Source: Gnetum montanum | Taxonomy: Eukaryota; Streptophyta; Gnetopsida; Gnetales; Gnetaceae | DNA: 64,000 nt | Reading direction: 5' to 3' | Assembly: GCA_015680685.1 (NCBI GenBank) | Contig: MNCI01003408.1 | Location: 16,097-80,096 of the forward strand | Shown here: piece by piece, positions 45,115-56,210 of the stretch | Layout of the letters: each line of letters opens with the position of its first letter | Position numbering within the stretch: position 1 is the stretch's first letter | Program-made: the position numbers and the translations under genes | Notes under the pieces: generated by a model | Seen by the model: the letters and a program-made list of their open reading frames with translations, nothing else | Database searches by the model: none | Told to the model about the DNA's origin: nothing

Positions 45115-46399
45115 AAGACATCTACTATTTCTTGAAGACATATTTCTACAATAAGCTCTTTAATACTAAGGCTTCCCTTTGATCATTGGACTTGAGCTTT
45201 GAGCTCTTTGTTTCTTGTCCATCCACTTTGAACCATTGCATGCTTTCATGAGACCTTGTAGATATTCTTCTTCTTTGAGCTTCTTTTTTCTTAATTCAAG
45301 TTCTTTCCCTACACATAATAACCACACAAGCATCCTTATTCTCCATTTTTCTTAATGCTTTGACATACCAAAAGGTCAATAGGCTCTTTCAAAGATAGTA
45401 TAGATCATTAGATGAAGTGCTTAGAGACACTTATCTTAAGGCTGTGAATCCCAATATTTTAATTTGGTTAAGGAGAACTCCAATCTTGCTAACATTGAAT
45501 GATTACTTTAGTGAAGCTATACAATTATAAAAATAGCTGAACTTGAATAATGAAGAAATTATCGTAGGTCAAAAATTGGAAGAAAAAATTAGAATCCTAA
45601 TGCAATATTTTGTCCAACTTAAAGCATTACTGAGAACATCTCATACTAAGATAAAGTAAGATTTAAAAAGTAGAGAATATGAAAAAGAACAGTTAATGAG
45701 AGACTTGTTCGAAAAAGTAGGGGAACTAGAAAAAGCTTTGGCAAAGGTTAAAATAAAGGAAAAAAAGAAAAATAGGAAACATAAGCATTAGGACACTAAG
45801 TTAGCAGATGATGAGGATGATAGTGATATTTCTATGTCCAATTTCCTTGATATTGAATCAGATAATGAGCTATCTAGTGTTCATTACGTAGGAAAATATT
45901 TTGAAAATGGATCTAGTGATACCTCTTCTTTATCAAGTTTTGAAGAAGATATATCATCATATGAGGAGTGCAACAATAATTAAGAAAATAGATATAATTT
46001 GTGATCAAAAGAAAAAGTAATTACTTCCAAGCCTCCAAGCATCATTTTTGATCCATATACAAAGAGGAAGGGTTTTGAACCAAGTGGAAAAGAGAAAAAT
46101 AAAAATAAAGAAGATCAAGTAGAGGAAAGTACTCAAACTCAATCTTTTAACAAATGGGTGAAGAAACTAGGCTTTTATGAATATGGAGAATATAATCTAA
46201 CTGAGGATCTTAAACATGTCAAGGCCAACATCAATGTATATCAATTGTTACAAATAGAAAATTAGCAAAGAAAATATTTAGAGCTTATTAAAGAAAAAAG
46301 GAGAGTTGAAGGTTCAAAGTAAAGGTATGTATCTAACTTTACTAAGACAACAAAAATTAGCTATGGTTGTACTCTTGATAAAGAAACTCCTCCTTTTCT

Positions 46400-46700
46400 T
46401 TTGAAAATGAAGTTAAAAGATAAATATCTTCATAACTGTTTGGTTGATTATGGGGCTACATCTACTATCATGCCATTACCTATATGCAAAAATCTTGGTT
46501 TGATTTTTGAATAATCCAATAAAAAGATTATTCAATTGGATAAAAGCAAACTAAAGATTGTGGGTGAGTTGCCCAATGTTTTGTTAGAAATCACTTTTGA
46601 ACCCTATATCAAAAGTAGATGTAACTATTCTAGTAGCAGATATACTTGAGTCATACAATCTTTTGTTAAGTAGAAGTTGGAGTAAAAATTTCTTAAGTTA
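46400..46700 (+). pseudogene. E4 protease, decayed
   Basis: The active-site segment reads CLVDYGATSTIMPLPICKNL, with D-Y-G in codons 46446-46454 in place of D-S-G. Flanking text (MKLKDKYLHN before; KLKIVGELPNVLLEITF after) fits a retropepsin-like fold. Stops follow, and the later ILG block is not clear. Confidence 0.7.
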
Positions 46701-46854
46701 CACATCAAAAGATTACTCAAATATGTGGCTACCTTGAAAAGGGAAACCAAATCAAATATACATATATAGTGAACCTTTGATGATTGAGAACATTACTTCA
46801 AATGGGAAAAATAAAGTTGTTAAAAAAAGAGCTTTTGAATCCAAAATTTGCACA

Positions 46855-47270
46855 CTCCAAGAAATTATAACTTGGAAAAAGAGGAATCTCAAGATAAGAG
46901 CAAGTGGAAAGTATACTTTGCTGGTTCTTGTAACTCCAAAGATGTAGGAGATGGAGTAGTTTTAGTAAATGATGATTCTCCACAAATTTTTAAGGTAGTT
47001 TCCCTATCTTTCTTTTGCACTAACAACAAGGTCAAATATGAAGCCTTGGGTATAGGAATTTAAACAACATTTGAAAAATCGATGAAGATAGTTTTTGGAA
47101 ATAATGCTATAAAGGACAATATGGGGGCTAAAGAAGTGGGAGCACTAATAAAACAAAAGCATGAAAAGAAAGCTTGGGTTACATTAGGAATTCAGTACAA
47201 TAAAATCCAAGACAAGAGGATTCCTAAGAGGGCCACTTTGACCACTCTCTTCCCTTCTGTTGAATAGCTT
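46855..47270 (+). pseudogene. E4 archaeal-type RNase H fragment
   Basis: KWKVYFAGSCNSKDVGDGVV and FFCTNNKVKYEALGIGI match the start of the second (archaeal-type) RNase H that marks the Tat branch of Ty3/gypsy, where W-x-x-x-F-D-G-S...C-T-N-N-x-A-E-Y-E-A is expected. The catalytic aspartate of FDGS reads as alanine (FAGS). It joins almost directly to protease sequence, showing that RT and the first RNase H have been lost. Confidence 0.75.
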
Positions 47271-47461
47271 ATGATGTGGCTTCACTTGTACAATTTTTAT
47301 TTCTATTTCTTAGGAATGAGGTTTTTATACCACTAAACCTTAAGCTCAATGGGAATTTTTCTTCCAAAATATTTATGGTTTTCCATTGTAAAAAGTTTAA
47401 TAAAAATCTTCAATAAAATTTCAATTTAAAATGGGGCTTGCATAAATTTCTTTAAGTGTTC

Positions 47462-47477
47462 TAAGGAGGGTATGAAA
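47462..47477 (+). other. polypurine tract of E4
   Basis: AAGGAGGGTATGAAA lies immediately before the TG of the 3' LTR. Confidence 0.7.
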
Positions 47478-49466
47478 TGTTGGCACATTTTTCCATTTAA
47501 TGGAGCAGGCTTTATGGATAAAAGGAAATTTTTTTTATCATCCATTCTATGTAAGAGACAATTGTTAGATCCAGTATAAATCATAATGCTTGGAAAATGC
47601 TATTAATAGTAGCATCAACATCATCTCAATGTTTAAATGATGATAAGGATGATATTTCACAAGTGGTGCAGAGCATAATTAAAAAGGCATACTAGAATAG
47701 TTATGTATGATATGCAAATACATTGTTGCTACTGCTATTCAAGAAATGTTCACATTATGCACTCCTACAATTGTTCCACATCTGTTCTTCTTATCATGAT
47801 GATGTTGTGAAATGGAAAAATTCATCAAACTTCTATTGACACATATATGCACTTCAACTCATTTGGTATTTTATGTATCATCAATCATATGTGATAGTAA
47901 ATTTGTATCATAATTTATCATTTTAAGGATCTTTTGCATGTTTGGAATGTGGTGTGCTGGAGGAGCATGTGTAGCATGTGTTTAAAAATATACAAAATAA
48001 AGGCATGCTTCTACTAGAAGGCCATGGTAGTGTTTGCATGCCTTATTCACTTTGGTGTTACTTTATAATTATTAGATCCAATAGTCACAAGTATACCATA
48101 AATACACCAAAAATTTAATTAAAAAATTCAAGAAATAATAAACCATGCCTGAAATCATCTCTCTAATTTGAGGTACATACTAGCATTTGTAACAACCATA
48201 GCATGGTGATTGTATAGAATCATAAGATACTAGAGTAGATCCTGAAGCCCATGGAGGGGCAAGGCCTAATTAGAGACATGAACAAGATTTTGGGGCCTAC
48301 CCAATGCTCATAAACCCTAACTAATTTGGCATTCACATTTTAGTTTAAGGCTTGGAAAAAATATATTGAAGATTATAAAGCATGGCCTGCTAAAGGCATT
48401 AATTTAGCTTATTTATTTTAATCTTGTGAGTTTTTTTCTTCTCATTTTGTCTTAGTTGCTTAGCTAATGGTTTAGATAGTATTGTGCTTGGTATTTAATT
48501 TCGGAATTTTCTAAATTGCTCTTATAGCTCTATTTTTTCACAATTCAAGGCTCATATTTGGTTGCCATATAAGAGCTCGTGTTGTCTTTGAAAAGCATCT
48601 TGAGAAATTTAATAGTAATGTCTTTATAAAATTTCCTATTTGAGTCTAGAGGGTCTAGAAAAATCTTTGATGCTTTGAGTTGATTTGAAATAACTTCAAT
48701 TATTAAAAAATTTTATTACCTTGATATTTTAATCTTGAAATTGTCAAATTTTTTCTACTAGCTTTATTGTTTAGAGTTCTTGACAACTATTAACTAGCCA
48801 AATAAAAGCTTGTACTTCATTATTTACAAAGTATTTTAGTAGTTTAATAAGATTTTCTTTTACAAAATTGCTTGTTGAGCTGAGAGGGTTTGGACAATTT
48901 GTAATTCTTCAATTAAATTAAAATAACTTTATTGCAAAATGTTTCATCATGTTCAATTTCTCACCTAAATATTTGAGATTTTACACAAATCTTCTTTTTT
49001 TTCTTTCTTTTAAAATCCATTTAATCACGCTTTATGTCTAATTTTCTTTTGGAACCTTCTCTCTGGGGAAATTAGGAGTAGATTTTGGTAGAATTGTGCT
49101 TAAGCATTTTTTTGAAATTTTATTTGTTTCAAGTAACATACTATAAGGACTATATATACTAAGTGACTTTATATAATAGGAAATTTTAATGACTCATAGT
49201 ATTCAATAAAGTTAGCCAAATTTCTATTATAATAGCCAATTATAGTTTCATACACAAACCCAACTATTTCAACATTCACAACAACAAACAAATATTTACA
49301 TCTAGTTCACTCTATAATCACTAAGTTTATTTGGAGGTATCTGGGCCTTGGTGTTGCCAAAGATGAACAAGCACCTAAACCCAAGCTTGAAGGAACACCT
49401 TCATTTCTCATGATCTCTATCAAAAGACTAAAGGAAAACATTGGTGGTCCCAAATGGTTGCCAGCA
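47478..49466 (+). repeat. E4 3' LTR
   Basis: Starts TGTTGGCACATTTTTCC and ends TTGCCAGCA; homologous to 40434-43431 apart from the two large length differences. It holds a weak internal duplication (around 48600-48720 versus 48835-48960). Confidence 0.85.
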
Positions 49467-49471
49467 GTTGG
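49467..49471. repeat. target site duplication GTTGG of E4, right copy
   Basis: Identical to 40429-40433 and directly adjacent to the LTR end. Confidence 0.8.
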
Positions 49472-49870
49472 GTATCAAGATCATTGATTAATTTCTTAAG
49501 TCTTAATGTGAAATAATATTGTGCTTATAGGATATGGATTTCCCATGGAACAAATAAAATGGGTGGATATTGTATTCTCATTAACTGATATCACTAGAAA
49601 ATTGACAAAGTATTAGTACACAACATAATTCAAAGGCAAAAGTTGGTCTTTTGTTTAACCAATCATAATAGCGATAACTTCTTTTAATATTAGCTAGAAT
49701 TGTAGTAGTAATAATAGAATCCAAGATTTCCATAAAACTTTATGAAACTCATAAAAAAGGAATAAAATAAGAAAAATATATAAAATAAACAAAATAATAT
49801 GCAAAGAAAGATGAAAAACATATAAAGAAAATTATAAAACAAAAAGGTCAAAAATTTGTAAGCCTCATCA
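49472..49870. other. short unassigned stretch between E4 and Athila pol
   Basis: AT-rich. A plus-strand reading (GYGFPMEQIKWVDIVFSL, then DITRKLTKY) may continue the gag-like remnant seen at 39441-40428, but this is weak. No motif identifies it. Confidence 0.3.
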
Positions 49871-50079
49871 AGGTATCAAGTTTGGATCTCTCCCATGACT
49901 ATGTTGAGAGGAGGAGGTTCAAAAAAATAGAGTGATCCTATTTAGAGGTATTAGTATGGTTGGTTACCTTGGATTCTAGAAATGGCTTAACTTGTTGTAT
50001 GTTGACCAACAGATGTTTGTAAGGGCTCGATGGATGGCAAATGGTCATGGATTCAAAAAGAAAAGGTGCATTTATGATA

Positions 50080-51060
50080 TGAGGTCTTTTTCATAACGTT
50101 TGGAATTTACTTTGTTATTGCACATGCATGATATTCTAGTAAAGAACCTTATCACTAGGTTAAAATTTAACTCTTTTGATCAATGCATCATGACATTGTT
50201 TGGAGTGTTTCTTATGAACTTTATTCATCATTAGGATTACTTGTAAGTTCTTATTTATCAAATTATGTGTCATTGATCATTCTTTATATGCTAGACTAAT
50301 GTTGAGGTCAAGCTCATAGTCTATTGTGAATGTACAAAGTTTTGATTGAATGAGAAGTTTTGATAACTTTTTGTACACTAACTCATAGGGAGAGTAGCCT
50401 ATAGGGAGTTTCCAATATGAACAATATGCCCACAAAGCATCGTTAAGTTTAGTGCTCTAGTCCTTCATATAGCTACTGATTATTCATGTTAGTATCCTAG
50501 TGATCTCCCTATTGGTAACTTTAGCTTAATCATTAGCTTAAGGATGATAGGGGATTATAAGTTTATGTTGTACCCCTAAGCATTACATTAGTTTCCAAAA
50601 AGTAGATCCTGTGAAGTAAGTTCCATTAACAAAAATGAGTGCTCTTAGCATACCAAACCTATTCACCATATGTTGTTGTACAAATCATGCTACAGTGTTG
50701 GATGTATAGTTTAATACTACTACAAATTTTGCTCACTCAATGCAGTAATCAATAGAAACAATGATGTAATCCTTTCCATTTGACATGGGAATGATAGTTC
50801 ACATGAAGTCAATGCTTTAGAGATTAAAAGGCTCTAATGGTTGGATCCATTGTTGGTATCCTTTCATTCATACAGTCACTCCTCCATCTATTGGATAGTG
50901 ATGAGCATCACTGAAGATTGTTAGTGAGAACTATCCTACCTTGAGGATCTTTATAGCCATCCTCCTTCCTACATAGTAGCCCCCACAAGAACCCTCATGA
51001 GCATCTTGGAGGATGTGCAACTGATCATCAGTAGGTACACATCATCGAACCAAGCCATTG
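50080..51060 (-). pseudogene. Athila-like integrase, decayed
   Basis: The zinc region reads HEGSCGGYYVGRRMAIKIL (near 51000). The core follows with DFM...GKDYIIVSIDYCIE-AKFV, NRFGMLRALIFVNGTYF (where ISDNGT is expected, so the second catalytic aspartate appears lost) and GVQHKLIIPYHP-ANDEANG. This order and wording are diagnostic of gypsy integrase. Many stops. Confidence 0.8.
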
Positions 51061-51089
51061 GTGGAAAGCTTTTAAAGATTACAATGGAT

Positions 51090-51725
51090 TTTTATGTAAT
51101 GCTTGAGTTGGTGAGAAACTATTATTTCTTCTTATTATCCCATTGCCACTAAGACAAGTGATCAACAACCATGTTCTTGATTTCATTCCTATCCATCATG
51201 GTTAGATTGAACTCTTATGAACTCACTAGCCACTGTATGACATGGGAGCTCATTGTTGGCTTATTCATTAGAAAATTGATAACACTATGAGTAATGTGTA
51301 TAAATATTTGATATTAAAGCATATAGTTCTTGAATTTTTTTGAGGCATAAACCACTACCATGAGCTTCGTCATAGTGTTGGTGTAATTCAATTGTGCACC
51401 CACAATGCTTTTACTTATACAATGGCTGTAATATGAACATTTCTGATCATCCAATTATGTAAGAACCTCTTCCAAAGTATAGTTGGATGCATCCATCATT
51501 ATGTAAAATGATTTGAATCAATCTAGGACATGTAGAATGGGAGTTTCTATGAGCTTTTTCCTTAACTCTTGGAATGCTTGTTCACATTCCTTGGTCCAGT
51601 CAAAAGCTGCATCATTCTTTGTAAGCTCCCCTAGTGGTTTGGTGATCTTGGACAAATTATTAATAAAGTGCTTGTAGTAACTAACATGTCCATGAAATGA
51701 CCTCACATCTATTATAGTTTGAGGT
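51090..51725 (-). pseudogene. Athila-like RNase H, decayed
   Basis: Begins with the conserved block SFHGHVSYYKHFINNLSKI and TKPLGELTKNDAAFDWTKEC, then AFQELRKKLIETPIL, an uninterrupted 62-codon run at 51706-51518. That is the RT/RNase H junction of gypsy elements. The rest of RNase H is degraded, with readable pieces such as ELYALISNIYTHYS. Confidence 0.85.
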
Positions 51726-52340
51726 TATCTAGTAATTTTGTGGATGACTTGTACTTTCTCTGGGTCCACCTCAATTCCTTTGTTTGAGATTTGGTGCCCT
51801 AGAACAATGCCTTCTTGGACCATCAAGTGACTTTTCTACCAATTGAGTCATATTTTATCTTTACATAGTTTTTTAGCACATGTTCTAGATGGTCCAAGGC
51901 TTGCTCAAAGTTGGTATCATAGGTAGAGAAGTCATCCATAAAGACCTCCACATCACTATTGATTTGTTGTTGAAAAATGCTAAGTACCAATTGTTGGAAA
52001 GTTGCAGGGGCATTTTACAAACCAAAGGGTATCTTTTTATATAAAAAATTCTTCCAAGAACTTACAAAAGTTATCTTAGCCTAATCCTTTGGTGCTATCT
52101 AGATTTGGTTATAATCACTATAACCATCCATAAAACTATAGTAGTTATGCCCTATAGTTGTATCCAACAAAATGACAAAGGTAAATGATTCTTAAATGTT
52201 GATATATTCAACTATTTTAACTCTATATAGATCCTTCATTTCTCTCCTTTCATTGGCACAATCACAAGTGGGCTCACCCACTCACTATCTACTACAAGGT
52301 AATTGAATCCTACCTTAAGAAGTTATTCTAGTTTATCATC
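51726..52340 (-). pseudogene. Athila-like reverse transcriptase, decayed
   Basis: Readable blocks are LLKVGFNYLVVDSEWVSPLV, IVPMKGEK (usually VVPKKGG), a degraded central part, and EVFMDDFSTYDTNFEQALDH near 51950-51895. The catalytic MDD is intact. The block LEHVLKNYVKIKYD follows. FMDDFS is the form seen in Athila. Stops and frame changes make it inactive. Confidence 0.85.
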
Positions 52341-52949
52341 AACAACTTGCTTTAACTTAGGATACAATCTTCTCTATGGCTATCTCTTTGACTTGCTAAA
52401 GGGGTTTATATAAATTTGATTCTGGCATATCCTTGGATCTATACTTGTTAGCTTGTGATATAACCATGTAAAGGCTATTGGTCATTTGTTCACTATGTTT
52501 AGCAACATCTGTTTTTGATCTCAAGCAAGATTAACATTGATTTTTACCAACTTTCCATTATTAAAAAAAGAATATTCTAATGTTTCCAGTAAAGCTTTAA
52601 GTTCAAGGGGATCTTTCTTGAAATAATTAGGGATTTTCAACCTCCCTAAATCTATATCCTTATTTTCATCAAATATTTTATTATGGATCTACTCCAATTC
52701 ATCCAAGTTATCTATGTAGGCACTTATGAGGAGCTCCACTAATTTCATGCATACTATGGATTTGGAGCTATCATCTATTGTCAGCCATTGGGTATCTTCT
52801 TATTTTGTGGCTACTACATATAGATACTTTTGAACATTTGATGTTTGACATACTAAGTATATGCTTATATATGTGTGTGTTCTTTTTATGCTTCATATTT
52901 TTAGCATGAAATGGCATCCTATGTCACTATATGTGATGCATAGAATCTA

Positions 52950-53300
52950 CTTCTTCTTAATCTTTCCAAACTTGTTCTCCTTGGAGATTTCCAAGGAAAG
53001 GTCTCTAATCCTCATATTAGCATCAATGGTATGAAGCCAATCCATTCCCATGATAATAGGAAAGTCCCCCTTCTAATTGTCCACATGGATTACTAGGAAA
53101 TTTGTTGGGTATGACCAACCACAGACGATGGTTACAATGTCCTCCACTAGTCCCAACAAAACAATGATGGATTGATCAATAAGGTCTAACATGATGTCAC
53201 ATTTTATGACTGGAGGTAGGTTCTAGGTCTTATATATCTTTTGAGAAATTAAGTTTATCCTAGAACCTAGATCCAATAAATCCTTACATGAATTGTTTCT
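52950..53300 (-). pseudogene. Athila-like protease, decayed
   Basis: Text around DLGSRINLIS (near 53265) matches the Athila active site, where ILDLGASVNLMP is usual. IIVLLGLVEDIVTIVCG and FPIIMGMDWLHTIDANMRI (near 53060) give the flap and ILG/MGMDWL blocks. Between it and the RT lies about 600 bases of linker, with LGRLKIPNYFKKDPLELKAL as the clearest part. Confidence 0.7.
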
Positions 53301-53942
53301 TGCAATCTACAAATAGATTATGGGACTTCCAAGATTAGATCATTTCCTAGGAAGGTGGCCAACATTAGCCCAATTTGTAATTGCAAGAGTTAACATGACT
53401 ATGTATAAAATGGAGGATGTTTGGCTTGAAGGAGAGTTGATGCTATTTCCAAAAGTAGTTGATGCATGGTTGACAACCACAAACATTGATGATGGTTTCT
53501 GTGGATTATGTGGCCTATAGAAGGTCCTCTTTCAAGGCTTATGCTTAAAGCCACCTAGAGAATCATTTAACTGTAAGTTTATTACCCTTGTAACATTGCG
53601 TTACTATGGCTACTATGGGATTTCCCCTTGCATTGGTGGTGTAGGTGGAAAAGGAGTGATGTTAGAAAGTTCATAGCTAGGTGATGGATACAGAGAAGGA
53701 TAAGTAGAGAGAGACTCATTCATGGAGTAGGGATTTGATGATATTCTAGAGGATGGTAGTGATGAGAGAAATGAGTATGACTTGTAAAGCCATGAGGAGA
53801 TGCAGATTGTTGGACATAATATCCATATGGATCTTATTATTGGTAAAGATATTACTACATCTTTCATGATTATGGGTTTTTCCATTACTGATATTATGCT
53901 TGAGGTTGAGGTGGTTCTCCACTTGGATAAGATTATGTTTAG
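53301..53942 (-). pseudogene. C-terminal end of Athila-like gag, low confidence
   Basis: Minus-strand frames here are Ser/Pro/Tyr-rich and lack a clear zinc knuckle. Position between protease and the E1 LTR is the main reason to call it gag. Open frames on the plus strand (53320-53520, 53800-53994) are likely shadows. Confidence 0.35.
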
Positions 53943-54294
53943 TGCTTGGAAAATTCAATTATTGGAATGGAAATTAAAAAATCCTAGGTGCTAGATAGTT
54001 TTAACCTTGAATCCCAAGAGCCTTCATAAAATAGGATTAAAGGCACCTTGGATGTTCTAGTTGATCACCCACAAACTTACAAAAATGTAAATGGAAACAT
54101 AAACAATGGTGGAAGTGGAAATGGAATTACAAATCCAAAATGAAAATAGACATAGAAATTAAAACTTGAACTTAAATATGCATAATAATGAATTGTAACT
54201 TTATTAAAATAGAAAATGCATAAAGCACAAGATTCAAAAAGTATAAATTTGTATGCTCGAATGCGTAAGAAGTTCTCTTGGACAAAGCTTAAAG

Positions 54295-54299
54295 TCTGT
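54295..54299. repeat. target site duplication TCTGT of the solo LTR, left copy
   Basis: Pairs with TCTAT at 55188-55192; the single difference is G to A, consistent with age. Confidence 0.6.
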
Positions 54300-55187
54300 T
54301 TATGAGTGGTGAGGTACCCCTACACTCAACCATACGAATATGAGTGTTTCACACACGATCTGGTCGAACTCCACAAAATGGTTAGTTGTGGTATCTAGAT
54401 AGTTACTCGTTGATCGCAGTTCGCTGTCTTCCCACCTAGACTAGTATTTGCTTTGTCACATATGGTTTAGTGAAGAGTGAGGTGTATGATGTGGTCCTAG
54501 ACTAGTGCTACTCCTAAAGCCAATGGAAAATATCTTTAATTAAGCTAGGAGGGAAAAGGAGAGAGAATCTAAGCTAGCCTAAGTGTGATGAGCATCCATT
54601 CCTTAATCATCCATACACATCTTGGACCTTATGCATGACTACCACTGGGATTACGAAGCACATGGCCTAGGTAAGCTACTGGGATACTAAGTAGTCACAC
54701 TTAAATGCTCATGATTAAGTCGTACTTATTCTGCATTTAAGGAGTTTAGGGTGAAGAGATATTAACTAAAAAAGCAATAAATAACAATAACAATTAAATA
54801 ATTAAACTAAGTGAATGCCACAATGATGAAGTAATCTTGATCTTTATTTCTAGTCATGTGCATGTCCAAGTACATCACACTTGAATAAGGATGTCGTACA
54901 ATTACAATCATCACACTGCGGGCATGCACTAGGAGAAAGGGTTGAGAGGAAAAATTGACAAGAAGATCCTACTCTAATGCTAACTAACTTTTCCTTTCCT
55001 GTGTGTCCCATTGTCTATTTATAGGCTCACATGGAAACCATGATATCGCAAGTGCGATATCGAGGCTCCAATAATAGGGGTCCAATATCGGACTCATTAG
55101 ATATCAGGGGTCTGATAATAGGGGTCTGATATCAACACTTGGTTAACAAGGGTCCAATATCAACACCTGAAAAACCATGATTCATCA
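54300..55187. mobile_element. solo LTR of the E3 family
   Basis: Homologous to the E3 LTR at 22001-22848, from TTATGAGTGG to GATTCATCA, with no internal coding region attached. It lies inside the E1 LTR with near-identical 5-base flanks. A solo LTR arises by recombination between the two LTRs of a full element. A TATTTATAGGCTC motif near 55015 corresponds to TTATATAGGC in the E3 LTR. Confidence 0.75.
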
Positions 55188-55192
55188 TCTAT
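55188..55192. repeat. target site duplication TCTAT of the solo LTR, right copy
   Basis: Four of five bases match 54295-54299. Confidence 0.6.
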
Positions 55193-56210
55193 TGAAGTGG
55201 TAGATTGCATTTTGCACTCAAAATCCATGATCCAGATACTTCCTAATCCTATTTCTAGTAAATCATTGTTGGTTTCATCAAAATCTACAACTTTGGTCAT
55301 GGATGATATTCTATCTTTGATGCAGTGGTATCACATTGAGAGTCTCTAATGGCCAACGTATATACCAATTTTCTCTTAAAGATGTTTCAAGGTTATAATA
55401 GGATCTTGATTGTTAAAATTCAAAACTACTTTCAAGTTGTGAAACCTTAATAAGGTGTTCACATTTGGCTTTTAGAGGCTATGGGATTGTTTTTTTTAGA
55501 GTTTGTACATCACTTTCATGATTATTGACAAATTGATATTTATTTGTAGGTGTAACAACTATAATTCTTAATGTAGGTAATCATTTATAGTAAGTTCTCG
55601 TACATCATAGCCATCAAAGCCCATTTGAATACTATAAATAGTAAATAGACTTTTGTGACTACACTAGCACCATCTCAACTACACTAACCTTGGTGGACTA
55701 CATTGAGATTACTAAAAACTAATGGTGAACATGATATATATGTTAGCCAATGTTGTAATCACTGAAAACTTGGGGTAACTACACTAGCCACTATTGGGAA
55801 AATGGAAAGCCTAGTGATTCTAATGCTAAATATATGCATATATGCTAGGTTTTGTTGGTGACTATGTTGGGGTTTTTCTTGGAAATGGAAACCTAGCATC
55901 ATCTACACTGGAGTAGATGATTCCAGCGTTGTTGAGGCTATACTTGTACAGAAACCCATGAAAATGCCAAATTTGGCAATTTCCAAGGCATTTTTTTAAC
56001 ATTCCCAAGCCCAAATATAGACATGAGGTGACTTTTTCCAATTTGGAAGTGAGGCAATAGCAACTTCTAAGGCATTTTTCAGCTCAGAAAGTTAAAATAT
56101 GCAAGAATGCAACTCATGGACTACAAATCTTACATTTACAATAAAATATTACTTCAAGTTGGAAGATGAAAGTCACAGTTTGCAACATGAATTTTCTTGG
56201 TGGTGTTTTA

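Larger units (their letters stand above)
44198..45369. mobile_element. ~1.17-kb insertion in E4 gag, type unknown (perhaps a solo LTR)
   Basis: The gag frame breaks off after ...IKFQ and resumes with VNRLFQR, so this piece is foreign. It starts near TGAATTTCTGGGC and ends near GCTTTGACA. I could not find a clean target duplication. It holds a ~105-bp diverged tandem duplication (44374-44580) and a ~56-bp one (45004-45114), and no coding domain. Confidence 0.5.
43620..46400 (+). pseudogene. E4 gag, decayed and interrupted
   Basis: The capsid core reads DEYVHLFELALAHANIQ, ACKLFIENLKDMAQI, then NLPRNSITSFDDMKSLFLA and VKESIRDFNIKF up to about 44197. These are the standard blocks of a retrotransposon gag (RWF/YxLP...SW-x-x-L-x-x-x-F, E-S-x-R-D-F-x-x-R-F). 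An insertion of about 1.17 kb follows, and the frame resumes near 45370 with VNRLFQR and DTYLKAVNPNILIWLRR. Further right it turns charged and low-complexity (KVKIKEKKKNRKHKH, then a Ser/Asp/Glu-rich stretch). Confidence 0.75.
40434..49466 (+). mobile_element. element E4: Tat-like gypsy element with RT and integrase deleted
   Basis: Two unequal LTRs (40434-43431 and 47478-49466) and the target duplication GTTGG bound a 9-kb insertion. The internal part has a primer-site-like TGGCACTAGAAGGAGG at 43440, gag, protease, a scrap of archaeal-type RNase H and a polypurine tract. RT, the first RNase H and integrase are missing. Gag is split by a further ~1.17-kb insertion at about 44198-45369. Confidence 0.85.
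49871..53942 (-). mobile_element. Athila-like Ty3/gypsy element E5, gag end to integrase, decayed
   Basis: On the minus strand protease, RT, RNase H and integrase follow in order from right to left, with the FMDDFS form of the RT box that is typical of Athila. Its right (5') side is cut by the LTR of E1 at 53943 and its left (3') side fades near 49.9 kb. No LTR of its own was found. Confidence 0.75.
53943..56210 (-). repeat. E1 3' LTR, interrupted by a solo LTR
   Basis: The left part (53943-54299) matches the start of the E2 LTRs (TTCAATTNTT, TTTTAACCTTG, TTTATTAAAATAG) and the right part (55193-56210) matches their end (CCCAAGCCCAAATATAG, GGTGGTGTTTTA). After removing the insertion the length is about 1,375 bp, against 1,401-1,407 in E2. 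The terminal CA has become TA. Confidence 0.8.

Noticed and set aside
53320-53520. Plus-strand open frame of 66 codons
   Set aside because: Antisense to Athila-like gag/protease sequence.
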